A stretch of DNA of 64,000 nt from Bradyrhizobium diversitatis (GTDB taxonomy: Bacteria > Pseudomonadota > Alphaproteobacteria > Rhizobiales > Xanthobacteraceae): assembly GCF_016031635.1 (NCBI RefSeq), contig NZ_JACEGD010000023.1:1-64000 (forward strand). Reading direction: 5' to 3'. The first letter of the stretch is position 1. Each line of letters opens with the position of its first letter. Shown piece by piece: positions 8,965-17,174 of the stretch. The notes under the pieces were generated by a model that was not told the origin of the DNA, made no database searches, and worked only from the letters and a program-made list of their open reading frames with translations. A program made the position numbers and the translations under genes.

Positions 8965-10203
8965 ATGACACGCCAGGAGGCTCGTGACCACGAGCAGCGT
9001 GACCAGCACGCTGCGCTTTCACGACGAACGCTTGTCCGGGGACTTACGCTGGGCGCCGCTGCGACCGCGATCGGAGCCGGCCCCGCGCTGGCCCAGACCG
9101 GGCCCGCCGCACCGCCGACCACCATCACAAGCCCGCCGCGCGATTTCGGCCCGGGCGGCGCGCCGACGACTTATTTCTGGGACCCCGACATCATCGCGGT
9201 CGATCCGTCCTTCAACGATCTCGCGCAGCCCAACACCGCGATCAAGCGTCTGTACACCGGACTGCTCTGGGCCGAAGGCCCGGCGTGGAGCGCGCAGGGC
9301 CGCTATCTCTTGTGGAGCGACATTCCCAACAACCGGCAGATGCGCTGGAGCGAGGACGACGGCCGCGTCAGCGTATTCCGCTCGCCCTCCAACAATTCCA
9401 ACGGCAACTCGTTCGACTTCCAGGGCCGCCAGCTCTCCTGCGAGCACCTGACGCGCCGGGTCACGCGCTACGAGCATGACGGCACCGCCACGGTGCTGGC
9501 CGACTCCTATCAGGGCAAGAAGCTGAACTCGCCGAACGACATCGCGGCGCATCCCGATGGCAGCTACTGGTTCACCGATCCGCCCTATGGCGGCCAGCTC
9601 TACGAGGGCGAGCCCGACGTCGCGGGCGGCCCGAGCAATGCGGGCGGCAAGCTCAATCCGCGGATCGGTCAGCCGGCCGGCTTCGTGCCGGGCAAGCGCG
9701 AGCTGCCGACCAATTGCTATCGCATCGATCCCTCCGGCCGCATCGACCTCGTCGTCACCGAGGACCAGGTGCCCGACCCGAACGGGCTCTGCTTCTCGCC
9801 CGACTACAAGAAGCTCTACATCGCCTCGACCGGCAAGGGACCGGGCGACACCGGGCCCGGCGGCAAGGGCGAGATCTTCGTGTTCGACGTCGGCAGCGAC
9901 AACAAGCTGTCGAACCTGAAGAAGTTCAGCGATTGCGTGATCGACGGTGTGAAGTGCGGACCGGATGGCCTGCGCTGCGACGTCAACGGCAACCTCTGGG
10001 CCTCCAGCAATGCCGGCCGCTCCGTCGGCTACAGCGGCGTGACCGTGTGGTCGCCCGAAGGCAAGCTGCTCGGCCGCATCCGCCTGCCGGAAGTCTGCGG
10101 CAACGTCTGCTTCGGCGGTCCGAAACGCAATCGTCTTTTCATGGCCGCCAGCCAATCACTCTATGCAGTGTACACGGCGACGCAAGGCGCGGGCCCGGGT
10201 TGA
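8965..10203 (+). CDS. Tat-exported SMP-30/gluconolactonase-like protein
   Basis: A 412-residue periplasmic protein of the SMP-30/gluconolactonase/LRE family, calcium-dependent six-bladed propellers that hydrolyse sugar lactones or related esters. The N-terminus has a twin-arginine signal (SRRTLVRGLTLGAAATAIGAG, cleavage near ALAQ). The domain shows GLLWAEGPAWSAQGRYLLWSD, NSPNDIAAHPDGSYWFTDP with the metal/active-site Asn-Asp, VPDPNGLCFSPDYKKLYIA and GPDGLRCDVNGNLWAS. The Tat signal implies folding before export. Actual substrate unknown; no sugar pathway genes are adjacent. Confidence 0.85.
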   Translation: MTRQEARDHEQRDQHAALSRRTLVRGLTLGAAATAIGAGPALAQTGPAAPPTTITSPPRDFGPGGAPTTYFWDPDIIAVDPSFNDLAQPNTAIKRLYTGLLWAEGPAWSAQGRYLLWSDIPNNRQMRWSEDDGRVSVFRSPSNNSNGNSFDFQGRQLSCEHLTRRVTRYEHDGTATVLADSYQGKKLNSPNDIAAHPDGSYWFTDPPYGGQLYEGEPDVAGGPSNAGGKLNPRIGQPAGFVPGKRELPTNCYRIDPSGRIDLVVTEDQVPDPNGLCFSPDYKKLYIASTGKGPGDTGPGGKGEIFVFDVGSDNKLSNLKKFSDCVIDGVKCGPDGLRCDVNGNLWASSNAGRSVGYSGVTVWSPEGKLLGRIRLPEVCGNVCFGGPKRNRLFMAASQSLYAVYTATQGAGPG

Positions 10204-10227
10204 GCGAGGCGACCAATGTCGACCACA

Positions 10228-10254
10228 CGGCGCCGGCGTGCCACGCCGGCGCCG
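10228..10254. terminator. Strong hairpin after the SMP-30-like gene
   Basis: CGGCGCCGGCGTG and CACGCCGGCGCCG are perfect 13-base inverted arms around one base, starting 25 bases past the upstream stop. No U-tract follows directly, so efficiency as an intrinsic terminator is uncertain. Confidence 0.55.
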
Positions 10255-10292
10255 AATTCTTCGACGGTTCTTTCGATGCAAAAAGGATCGTC

Positions 10293-10445
10293 AGGGCAGA
10301 GACCGTTGTGATCTGCGCCGGCGTGATCGGGGCCTGTATCGCGTGGTTCCTTCTCCGCCGCGGCATCGACGTCATCGTGGTGTAACGGACCGAGGTGGCG
10401 GCGGCCGCCTCGGGCAAGGCCGGCGGCTTCGCGGCGCATGGATAA
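10293..10445 (+). pseudogene. FAD-dependent oxidoreductase, N-terminal fragment with a nonsense mutation
   Basis: One frame reads AETVVICAGVIGACIAWFLLRR, GIDVIVV, stop, then RTEVAAAASGKAGGF before a second stop. This is the dinucleotide-binding start of a DadA-like FAD oxidoreductase. Two lesions are visible. The glycine motif is short by one residue (CAGVIG where GAGVIG is normal), and TAA at 10383 stands where the glutamate that binds the ribose is expected (GAA to TAA). No further homology continues downstream. It is a relic, probably of an amino-acid or opine oxidase. Confidence 0.7.
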
Positions 10446-10936
10446 GCCTGCCCGCTGTCTATGGCCAACGCCCAAGCATCGTGTACGACACGACCTCTCA
10501 CCATTCGATCCCGCTCGATCCGTCTCTGCTGCGCGCGCTGACGTACATGCATGGGAGCCGCCGAAATCTGCATGACTGCGCTGCTCTCTCTATTTGCGCC
10601 GCGCCAGACTCAATCCGCCTCGCGCAATCCTGAACGCAGTTTCACTTGCCGAGACTGCGGTCGCCGGTATAGTCGCGCTCCAATAGCTCACGAGAAGCTT
10701 GTTCAAGGAGAGAAACAACATGAAGAAAAGACTCTCTGTTGCGTTGCGAATTCGCTCAACACCGCCCTGATCGGCGCGAAGGACGTCGTCAGAACTGACG
10801 TCGGTCTCCCGAACATCATCCAGCCTACCCGCGAACTGATCGGACCGCATCCGGGCCTTGCACGGACGGCTTTCTGCATGCGGTTCACGCAGCACCTTTC
10901 CTTCAAGCGGCAGCCAGATTGCCCGGCAAATCAGCA
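10446..10936. other. Degraded stretch upstream of the first ABC cluster
   Basis: No convincing gene. At 10720-10770 a strong ribosome site (AAGGAGAG) precedes an ATG opening a 16-codon frame (MKKRLSVALRIRSTPP, stop), which looks like the start of a signal peptide cut short by a lesion. It may be the stump of a lost exported protein. The promoter for the LIV-type cluster should lie here, but I cannot place it. Confidence 0.45.
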
Positions 10937-11812
10937 ATGCGAGCATTCCAGATTCTGATCGATGGCTTTGCCATCAGCGCTCTCTACGCTCTCGGCGCCA
11001 CCGGTTTCACCCTGATCTTCGGCGTCTCCGGCGTACTCAACCTCTCCCACGGTGCCATCATGGTAGCAGCAGCGGTCGCGGCCTGGGCTGCAGCCAGCAT
11101 GCTTGGTGTCGGCACCTATGCCGGCGCGCTGATCGGCGTCGCTGTCGCGCTTCTCACTGCATTTGCCACGTATTTCGCGGTCGTGAAGCCGATCCAGGAT
11201 TCGCGGCGCATCCCCAATGAGGAGAAGGAGATCTTCGTCCTCACCGGCACGCTGCTCTGGGGCATCATGATCCAGGAGCTGATCGCCTACTTCTTCACCA
11301 ACAACGCCAAGACTGTGCTGCCGATCGTCGAGGGCGTGGTCGAGATCCTCGGCGTCCGCACGCCACGAAACGAGATTTTCACGGCAATCGTGTGCTGTCT
11401 CGTGATTGCGCTGCTGTGGCTTCTGGTGAACCGCACCCGCACCGGCAAGGCGGTGCTGGCGGCTTCCATGAACCCGCGCGGCGTCACCCTGCTCGGGCTC
11501 GAGCTCACCAACATCTACATCGTGGTCTGGGCGATCTACGGCATCTTGGCCGGCATCGCCGGTGTACTGCTCGGAATGTTCCTGGGTGTCAGCTCCTACA
11601 GCGTCGGACCGCTGACCGCGAGCGCATTCTCGATCGTCGTGCTCGGCGGCCTCGGGAGCGTCTCCGGCTCGCTGATTGCGGCCTTCGTGGTTGGCTATCT
11701 CGAGACTCTGACGGCCTATCTGGTCTCGCCCGCCTACCGCACCATCCCGGCACTGCTGCTGCTCGTGTTCGTGATGTACATCCGGCCCCAGGGCCTGCTG
11801 GGGAGACGCTGA
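10937..11812 (+). CDS. Branched-chain-type ABC permease (LivH family)
   Basis: A 291-residue inner-membrane permease of the LIV/HAAT class, with about eight hydrophobic spans. It shows GFTLIFGVSGVLNLSHGAIM near the N-terminus and the coupling-loop/C-terminal pattern SIVVLGGLGSVSGSLIAAFVVGYLE, ending RPQGLLGRR. The ATG at 10937 is preferred to a TTG at 10919 that would add six residues; neither has a strong ribosome site. It overlaps nothing and is followed after one base by the LivM-type gene. It forms the membrane pore with that partner. Confidence 0.9.
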   Translation: MRAFQILIDGFAISALYALGATGFTLIFGVSGVLNLSHGAIMVAAAVAAWAAASMLGVGTYAGALIGVAVALLTAFATYFAVVKPIQDSRRIPNEEKEIFVLTGTLLWGIMIQELIAYFFTNNAKTVLPIVEGVVEILGVRTPRNEIFTAIVCCLVIALLWLLVNRTRTGKAVLAASMNPRGVTLLGLELTNIYIVVWAIYGILAGIAGVLLGMFLGVSSYSVGPLTASAFSIVVLGGLGSVSGSLIAAFVVGYLETLTAYLVSPAYRTIPALLLLVFVMYIRPQGLLGRR

Positions 11813-11813
11813 G

Positions 11814-12740
11814 ATGTCCACCTTCTTCACCTCGCGCCTGTTGTTCATCTCGCTCGCGCTCGTCGTCATCGCGGCAACCTTGCCGCTCTACGTCTCCGGC
11901 TATGTGCTCGGCCTGCTCACCGTCGCCTTCTATTTCGGCGTGTTCGCGATGGCCTGGGACCTTCTGTTCGGTTTTGCCGGCGAAGTGAACTTTGGGCCCA
12001 CCTTCCTGATCGGCGTCGGCGCCTACACCGCCGGAATCCTGAATGCGCAGTTGGGCTGGTCGGTTTATGCCTGCATCGTGCTCGGCGCGCTCGCCTCGGT
12101 CATCGCCGGTCTCCTGCTGGCGCTGCCTGCGCTGCGCGTGCGCGGGCCCTATTTCGGCCTGACCACCCTGGTCGCGGTGCTGATGCTGCAGAATTTCATC
12201 GTGGTGTTTGCCGATCTCACCGGCGGCGAGATCGGCCTCACCATCCCCGACGTCATCAGCATCAATGCCGGCACCAACTACTGGATCGCACTCGGCTTCA
12301 TGACGATCTCCGCGGCCATCCTCTACGGCCTGTCGCAATCGCCGATCGGCCTCGTGCTGCAGGCCAGCGGCCAGGATCCGGTGCAGGCCGGCGCGCTCGG
12401 CTTCAACATCGTCAAGCACAAGCTCGCCGCCTTCGTCGTCAGCGCGTTCTTCTCGGGCCTGTCGGGTGCTCTGCTGGTGTTCTATTTCGGCACCGCCTCG
12501 GTCGGCACCGTCGTCGACGTCGCGGTCGGCGTGAACGTGATCGTCGCCGCCGTGCTCGGTGGCCGCCGCACGGTGCTGGGCGCCGCACTCGGCGCGATCT
12601 TCCTGATCGTCGCCGGCGAATTCCTGAGGCCGACCGGTGAGCTCGCGACCTTCATCGTCTCGGCGGTCGCGCTTCTCGTCGTGCTGTTCTTTCCCGGCGG
12701 CTTCCTCGGAGCGGCCCTCTCGCGCGAGGCCCGCACGTGA
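11814..12740 (+). CDS. Branched-chain-type ABC permease (LivM family)
   Basis: A 308-residue second membrane subunit of the importer. Diagnostic LivM text includes FAMAWDLLFGFAGEVNFGP, LPALRVRGPYFGLTTLVAV, and the EAA-like region VGVNVIVAAVLGGRRTVLGA. It starts one base after the LivH-type stop, and its stop overlaps the next start (ATP-binding fusion) by four bases, so the three are translationally coupled. The substrate cannot be read from the permease alone. Confidence 0.9.
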   Translation: MSTFFTSRLLFISLALVVIAATLPLYVSGYVLGLLTVAFYFGVFAMAWDLLFGFAGEVNFGPTFLIGVGAYTAGILNAQLGWSVYACIVLGALASVIAGLLLALPALRVRGPYFGLTTLVAVLMLQNFIVVFADLTGGEIGLTIPDVISINAGTNYWIALGFMTISAAILYGLSQSPIGLVLQASGQDPVQAGALGFNIVKHKLAAFVVSAFFSGLSGALLVFYFGTASVGTVVDVAVGVNVIVAAVLGGRRTVLGAALGAIFLIVAGEFLRPTGELATFIVSAVALLVVLFFPGGFLGAALSREART

Positions 12741-14221
12741 TGGATATGAGGCTTTCAAACCGGGCCGTGCTCGAAGTCCGCGGCCTGACCAAACGATTTG
12801 GTGGCCTGACGGCGGTGAAGAACCTCGGCTTCGAGGTCAATGGCGGCGAGATCTTCGGCCTGATCGGGCCGAACGGCTCGGGCAAGTCGACGGCGATGAA
12901 GACCGTAATGGGAATCGAACGCCCGACATCGGGCGAGGTGATCTTTGAGGGCGAGAACGTCGCCGGCCTGCCCGCGCATAAGATCGCGCGCAAGGGCTTT
13001 GGCATGGTGTTCCAGCACTCGCGGCCGCTGAACCGGCAAACGGTGCTGGAGAACATCCTGGTCGCGCTGCTGCCGGACAGCCTGTTCATGCTGTTCCCGG
13101 ACAAGGCGCTGGTCGAACGCGCCGAATGGATCGCCGAGCGCGTCGGGCTCGGCAATGTGATGAACCGCCGCCCGCCGACGTTGCCCTTCGCCGACCTCCG
13201 CCGGCTCGAACTCGCCAAGGCGATCGCGCGTGATCCAAAGGTCGTGCTGGTGGACGAGCCCTTCGCCGGGCTGACGCGCGCCGAGGTCGAGATGTTCTCC
13301 AACCTGATCCGCAGCTTCCGCGACGAGGGCCGCGCGGTGATGCTGGTCGACCACAACGTCAAGAGCGTGGCCGCTCTCGTCGATCGGGTGCTCGCGATGT
13401 ATCTCGGCGAGGAGATCGTCACCGGCAGGGCTGACGAGGTCATGAAGAACGAGACCGTACGCCGGGTCTATCTCGGCGGCGCCATCGAGACCCATGCGCG
13501 GCCCGAGATCAGCTTCAAGGACAAGGCGCCGCTGCTCGAGGTCGAAAATGTCAGCGTGTTCTACGGCAAAGCCCAGGCGCTGGAGAACGTCTCGATCCAC
13601 GTCCACGAGGGCGAGTTCGTTTCCGTGGTCGGCCTCAACGGCGCCGGCAAGACGACGCTGTTCAACACCATCTCAGGCTTCCTGCCTTATAGCGGCGAGA
13701 TCGTGCGCGGTGGCGAGAAGCTGCGCGGGACCAGCCCGGCGAAGATCGCGCGCAGCGGCCTCGTTCAATGTCCGGAATCGCGCGAGCTGTTCGGCGAGAT
13801 GAGCGTTCGCGAGAACCTCGACCTCGGCGGCCAGCATCTCTCCGACGAGAAGCGCGCCGCACAGCTTGCCTGGCTGTTCGAGCTGTTCCCGATCCTGAAG
13901 GAGCGCCAGGGCCAGCTCGCGCAAACTCTGTCCGGCGGCGAGCAGCAAATGCTCGCCATTGGCCGCGCGCTGATGATGCAGCCGCAGATCCTGATCCTGG
14001 ATGAGCCGACGCTGGGCCTTGCCCCCGTCATTCTCGAGTTACTCTCCAAGGCGCTGACGAAGCTGCGGCAGACCACGGCTATCACGGTGCTGCTGGGCGA
14101 GCAGAACGTGACCTTCGCGCTGCCACATGCCGACCGCGTCTATGTGCTGGAGCATGCAAGGATCGTCTGGGAGGGAGATCCCGGTCGCTTCGCGGCGGAG
14201 GCCGGCGCCGATTTTCTTTGA
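12737..14221 (+). CDS. Fused LivG-LivF ATP-binding protein (two NBDs in one chain)
   Basis: A 494-residue protein with two complete ABC ATPase domains that are normally separate. Domain 1 (about 10-250) is LivG-like: Walker A GPNGSGKS, Walker B VVLVDEPFAGL, H-loop MLVDHN. Its signature is aberrant: PFADLRRLE where LivG has an LSxG-type motif. Domain 2 (about 268-494) is LivF-like: Walker A GLNGAGKT, signature LSGGEQQM, Walker B ILILDEP, and the LivF-typical EQN. The linker is about 15 residues (THARPEISFKDKAP). A start codon overlap of four bases couples it to the permease. One composite site may hydrolyse ATP poorly. Confidence 0.92.
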   Translation: MMDMRLSNRAVLEVRGLTKRFGGLTAVKNLGFEVNGGEIFGLIGPNGSGKSTAMKTVMGIERPTSGEVIFEGENVAGLPAHKIARKGFGMVFQHSRPLNRQTVLENILVALLPDSLFMLFPDKALVERAEWIAERVGLGNVMNRRPPTLPFADLRRLELAKAIARDPKVVLVDEPFAGLTRAEVEMFSNLIRSFRDEGRAVMLVDHNVKSVAALVDRVLAMYLGEEIVTGRADEVMKNETVRRVYLGGAIETHARPEISFKDKAPLLEVENVSVFYGKAQALENVSIHVHEGEFVSVVGLNGAGKTTLFNTISGFLPYSGEIVRGGEKLRGTSPAKIARSGLVQCPESRELFGEMSVRENLDLGGQHLSDEKRAAQLAWLFELFPILKERQGQLAQTLSGGEQQMLAIGRALMMQPQILILDEPTLGLAPVILELLSKALTKLRQTTAITVLLGEQNVTFALPHADRVYVLEHARIVWEGDPGRFAAEAGADFL

Positions 14222-14261
14222 GTGCGTCAACATCAACAAGAACATGGAAAGGGAAACGACC

Positions 14262-15497
14262 ATGCGACCATCAATTCTCGGCAGCAGCTTGCTCGCCTCC
14301 GCGCTGGTGCTGTGCTTCGCCGCACCCGCCTACGCGCAGTCGAACGGTCCGATCAAGATCGGCGTCATCGCCGAGGTGCAGTCGATCGCCGGCGCGGCGA
14401 CGCCAGGCGGCGCGCAGATCGCGGCCGACGAGATCAATGCCAAGGGCGGCATCCTCGGCCGCAAGGTCGAGATCGTCACCTATGACAACAAGAGCTCGTC
14501 GGCAGACTCCGTGCGCGCCTTCCAGCGCGCGGTGAGCGAGGACAAGGTGTCCGCGGTGATCGCAAGCTACATCAGCGAGGTCGTGCTGGCGCTGGAGCCG
14601 TGGGCCGCGCGGCTGAAGATGCCCCTGATCACGCCCGGCGCCGCCTCGAACGAGATCACCAAGGCGATCCACAACGACTACGAGAAGAACAAGTACACAT
14701 TCCATGGCTATCTGACCTCGGCCGCGCAGGCCCAGCTCGTCTGCGACGCGGCCAAGGACCTGCTCGTCGATAAGCTCAAGTTCAAGACCGTCGCGATCAT
14801 GAGCGAGGACGCGGCCTGGACCAAGCCGCTCGACGTCGGCTACGAGGCCTGCCTGCCCAAGGCGGGTCTCAAGGTCGTCGAGCACGTCCGCTTCTCGCCT
14901 GATACCACCGACTTCACGCCGATCTTCAACAACATCGAGAGCAAGAAGCCCGACGTGATCGTAACAGGCATCTCGCATGTCGGCGTGCAGCCGACGGTGC
15001 AGTGGAAGAACCAGCAGGTGCCGATCCCGATGTTCGGCATCAGCGCGCAGGCGTTGAGCCCGACCTTCTGGAAGGACACCAATGGCGCCGCCGACGGCAT
15101 CCCGTCGCTCGCGGTGGCGACACCCGATGTCGCCGTGACCCCGAAGACAAGGCCGTTCGCCGCCGCTTTCAAGGCCAAGTTCGGTAGCCCCCCGGCCTAT
15201 ACAGGCTACACCGCCTACGACGAGGTCTACATCATCACCGACGCGATCAAGCGCGCTGGCTCGACCGATCCCGACAAAATGGTCGCCGAACTGGAGAAGA
15301 CCGACTACGAGGGCACGATCGGCCGGATCCAGTTCTACGGCAAGAACGACGAGTTCACCCACGGCATCAAATCCGGCCCCGGCACCGTCACCGGCCTCGT
15401 GTTCCAGTGGCAGGACTCCAAGCAGGTCGTGGTCTGGCCCGAGAGGATCGCCGAAGGCAAGATGAAGTTTCCAAACTTCGTGAAGCTGTCACAGTAG
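14262..15497 (+). CDS. ABC substrate-binding protein, LIV type, with the fused-ATPase cluster
   Basis: A 411-residue periplasmic binding protein (Peripla_BP_6 / LivJ-like). The signal peptide begins MRPSILGSSLLASALVLC and ends near AYAQ. Typical text follows: IKIGVIAEVQSIAGAATPGGAQ, DEINAKGGILGRKVEIVTYD, KSSSADSVRAFQRAV. The start at 14262 follows AAAGGGAAA; the longer frame from 14127 lies in the ATPase gene. It sits 40 bases after the ATPase fusion, so it is in the operon, and a terminator hairpin follows. Ligand unknown: amino acids, amides and aromatic acids all occur in this family. Confidence 0.88.
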   Translation: MRPSILGSSLLASALVLCFAAPAYAQSNGPIKIGVIAEVQSIAGAATPGGAQIAADEINAKGGILGRKVEIVTYDNKSSSADSVRAFQRAVSEDKVSAVIASYISEVVLALEPWAARLKMPLITPGAASNEITKAIHNDYEKNKYTFHGYLTSAAQAQLVCDAAKDLLVDKLKFKTVAIMSEDAAWTKPLDVGYEACLPKAGLKVVEHVRFSPDTTDFTPIFNNIESKKPDVIVTGISHVGVQPTVQWKNQQVPIPMFGISAQALSPTFWKDTNGAADGIPSLAVATPDVAVTPKTRPFAAAFKAKFGSPPAYTGYTAYDEVYIITDAIKRAGSTDPDKMVAELEKTDYEGTIGRIQFYGKNDEFTHGIKSGPGTVTGLVFQWQDSKQVVVWPERIAEGKMKFPNFVKLSQ

Positions 15498-15514
15498 TCG
15501 GCTCGCCGATGTCG

Positions 15515-15548
15515 GGCCCATCGCTTCCCGGGGAGCGGTGGGCCGTTT
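15515..15548 (+). terminator. Terminator after the first binding-protein gene
   Basis: GGCCCA-TCGCT and AGCG-G-TGGGCC pair around TCCCGGGG, followed by GTTTAGTTG. It lies 17 bases past the stop and separates the two binding-protein genes, so the second probably has its own promoter or is expressed by read-through. Confidence 0.6.
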
Positions 15549-15679
15549 AGTTGTCTTTCGCAGCTGCGTTGTGGCGGTGCCCATCGACCTTGGGCCATGT
15601 TGACTTTCCGCCGCGCCGCTCCCCATACTTCGCAAAAAAAATAACAACCAATCATAAGACGGTTTTGAGGGAGGATAGG

Positions 15680-16990
15680 ATGCCGACTTCACGCAGGCAG
15701 CTGCTGAAGAGCTCGGCGGCTGCCGCCGCCGCACTCAGCCTCGATTGGACACGGGCCCAGGCGCAAGCCGAGACGCTACGCATCGGCCTGATCTACGACC
15801 TCACCGGCCCCTTCGCCGCGGGCGGCTCGGTCGCCTCGTCGATCGGCGCGCAGATCGCGATCGATCTCGTCAACGAGAAAGGCGGTATCGGCGGCAAGAC
15901 CAAGATTGCTCCGGTCGCCGCGGATTCCCAGAGCAAGCCCGACGTTGCGATCAACGAGGCCGAACGGCTGATCAGCCAGGAGAAGATCGACATCCTCAAC
16001 GGCGTCTATGCGAGCTCGCATGCGGTGCCGCTCGCGGCCAAGGTCGAGCAGCAGAAGAAGATCCTCTGGATCACGACCGCGGTTTCGACCGCCGTGTTCA
16101 AGGACAAGAACCTGCAATACGTGTTTCGCGCGCAGATCCATTCGGATCAGTACGGGCAGGCCTTTGCAAGCTTCATCAACGAGCATGCGAAAGCCAAGCT
16201 CGGCATGGACCCGAAGGAGGTCAAGGTCGCGTTGATCCACGAGGATGGGCCCTACGGCGTCGGCGTCGCCACGGCCGACGAAGCCTATGCCAAGCAGGCC
16301 GGCATCCCGGTGGTGCTGCGCGAGGGCTATTCGGCATCGGCGCCGGACCTGTCGGTGCTGGTCACGAAGATCAAGCGCGCCAAGGCCGACGTGATCTCGC
16401 ATGCCGGCTACAACCCTGACATCACCCTGTTCCTGCGCCAGGCGCGCGAGAGCGGCCTGCGCTTCAAGATGCTGTTCGGGGCCGGCGCCGGCTACAGCCA
16501 GCTCGACAAGCTGCGCGCCACCTTCGGGGCCGACATCGACAATTTCTGCAACATCGACCCGGTGCCGGCGCAACTGCTCGACTCCGCCAAGCTCGCGCCG
16601 GGCATTGGCGATCTGATCAACGCCATGGTCACGCGCTACAAGGCCAAGACCGGTGCGACCGACGTGCCGCCACACTGCTCGATGGGCTTCAACCAGACCT
16701 GGGTGCTGCTCAACAACGTGCTGCCGGTCGCCAAGGAGAAGTACGGCAGCTTCGAGCCCGAGGCCATCCGCAAGGCCGCGCTCGACGTCGACATCCCCGC
16801 CGGCGGCACCATCCAGGGCTACGGTGTGAAATTCTTCCCGCCGGGCACCCCGCTCTCCGGCCAGAACGAACGCTCGACGCCGGTGGTGATGCAGAATGCC
16901 GGCGAGCACATCTCCGTGGTGTGGCCGACCAATATCAGAACACAGGACCCGGTGTTCCCGCTGCCGAAGGGCTCGACCTACGGGACGTGA
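15680..16990 (+). CDS. Second ABC substrate-binding protein, LIV type
   Basis: A 436-residue binding protein starting at 15680 after GAGGGAGGATAGG. The N-terminus MPTSRRQLLKSSAAAAAAL carries SRRQLLK, a twin-arginine-like signal, with cleavage near AQAQ. Mature text includes RIGLIYDLTGPFAAGGS and SQSKPDVAINEAERLI. It closely resembles the binding protein at 41012-42334 (shared QSKPDVAINEA, ARESGL/AREQGL, GQNERS, PLPKG) and much less its immediate neighbour. So it may be a paralogue serving the other LIV system or an alternative specificity for this one. Confidence 0.88.
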   Translation: MPTSRRQLLKSSAAAAAALSLDWTRAQAQAETLRIGLIYDLTGPFAAGGSVASSIGAQIAIDLVNEKGGIGGKTKIAPVAADSQSKPDVAINEAERLISQEKIDILNGVYASSHAVPLAAKVEQQKKILWITTAVSTAVFKDKNLQYVFRAQIHSDQYGQAFASFINEHAKAKLGMDPKEVKVALIHEDGPYGVGVATADEAYAKQAGIPVVLREGYSASAPDLSVLVTKIKRAKADVISHAGYNPDITLFLRQARESGLRFKMLFGAGAGYSQLDKLRATFGADIDNFCNIDPVPAQLLDSAKLAPGIGDLINAMVTRYKAKTGATDVPPHCSMGFNQTWVLLNNVLPVAKEKYGSFEPEAIRKAALDVDIPAGGTIQGYGVKFFPPGTPLSGQNERSTPVVMQNAGEHISVVWPTNIRTQDPVFPLPKGSTYGT

Positions 16991-17010
16991 GGGGAAGCGA
17001 CGGCTCCGCT

Positions 17011-17151
17011 CCCTCGCCCCGCTTGCGGGGAGAGGGTTGGGGTGAGGGGGAGTCTCCGCAGGGCGGTGACAGTCGGACTCGCGGACAGTCCCCCTCACCC
17101 GGAATCCAAGCTTCGCTTGAATTCCGACCTCTCCCCGCAAGCGGGGCGAGG
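17011..17151. repeat. Intergenic palindromic element, CCTCGCCCCGC type
   Basis: CCCTCGCCCCGC-TT-GCGGGGAGAGGG at the left and CCTCTCCCCGC-AA-GCGGGGCGAGG at the right are hairpins and near-inverted copies of each other. A middle segment holds two further inverted motifs (AAGCTTCGCTT). It separates convergent genes and belongs to the same family as the blocks at 6413-6541 and 22906-22929. Confidence 0.75.
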
Positions 17152-17174
17152 TGACATTGCCGCTCCGCCGGTGT

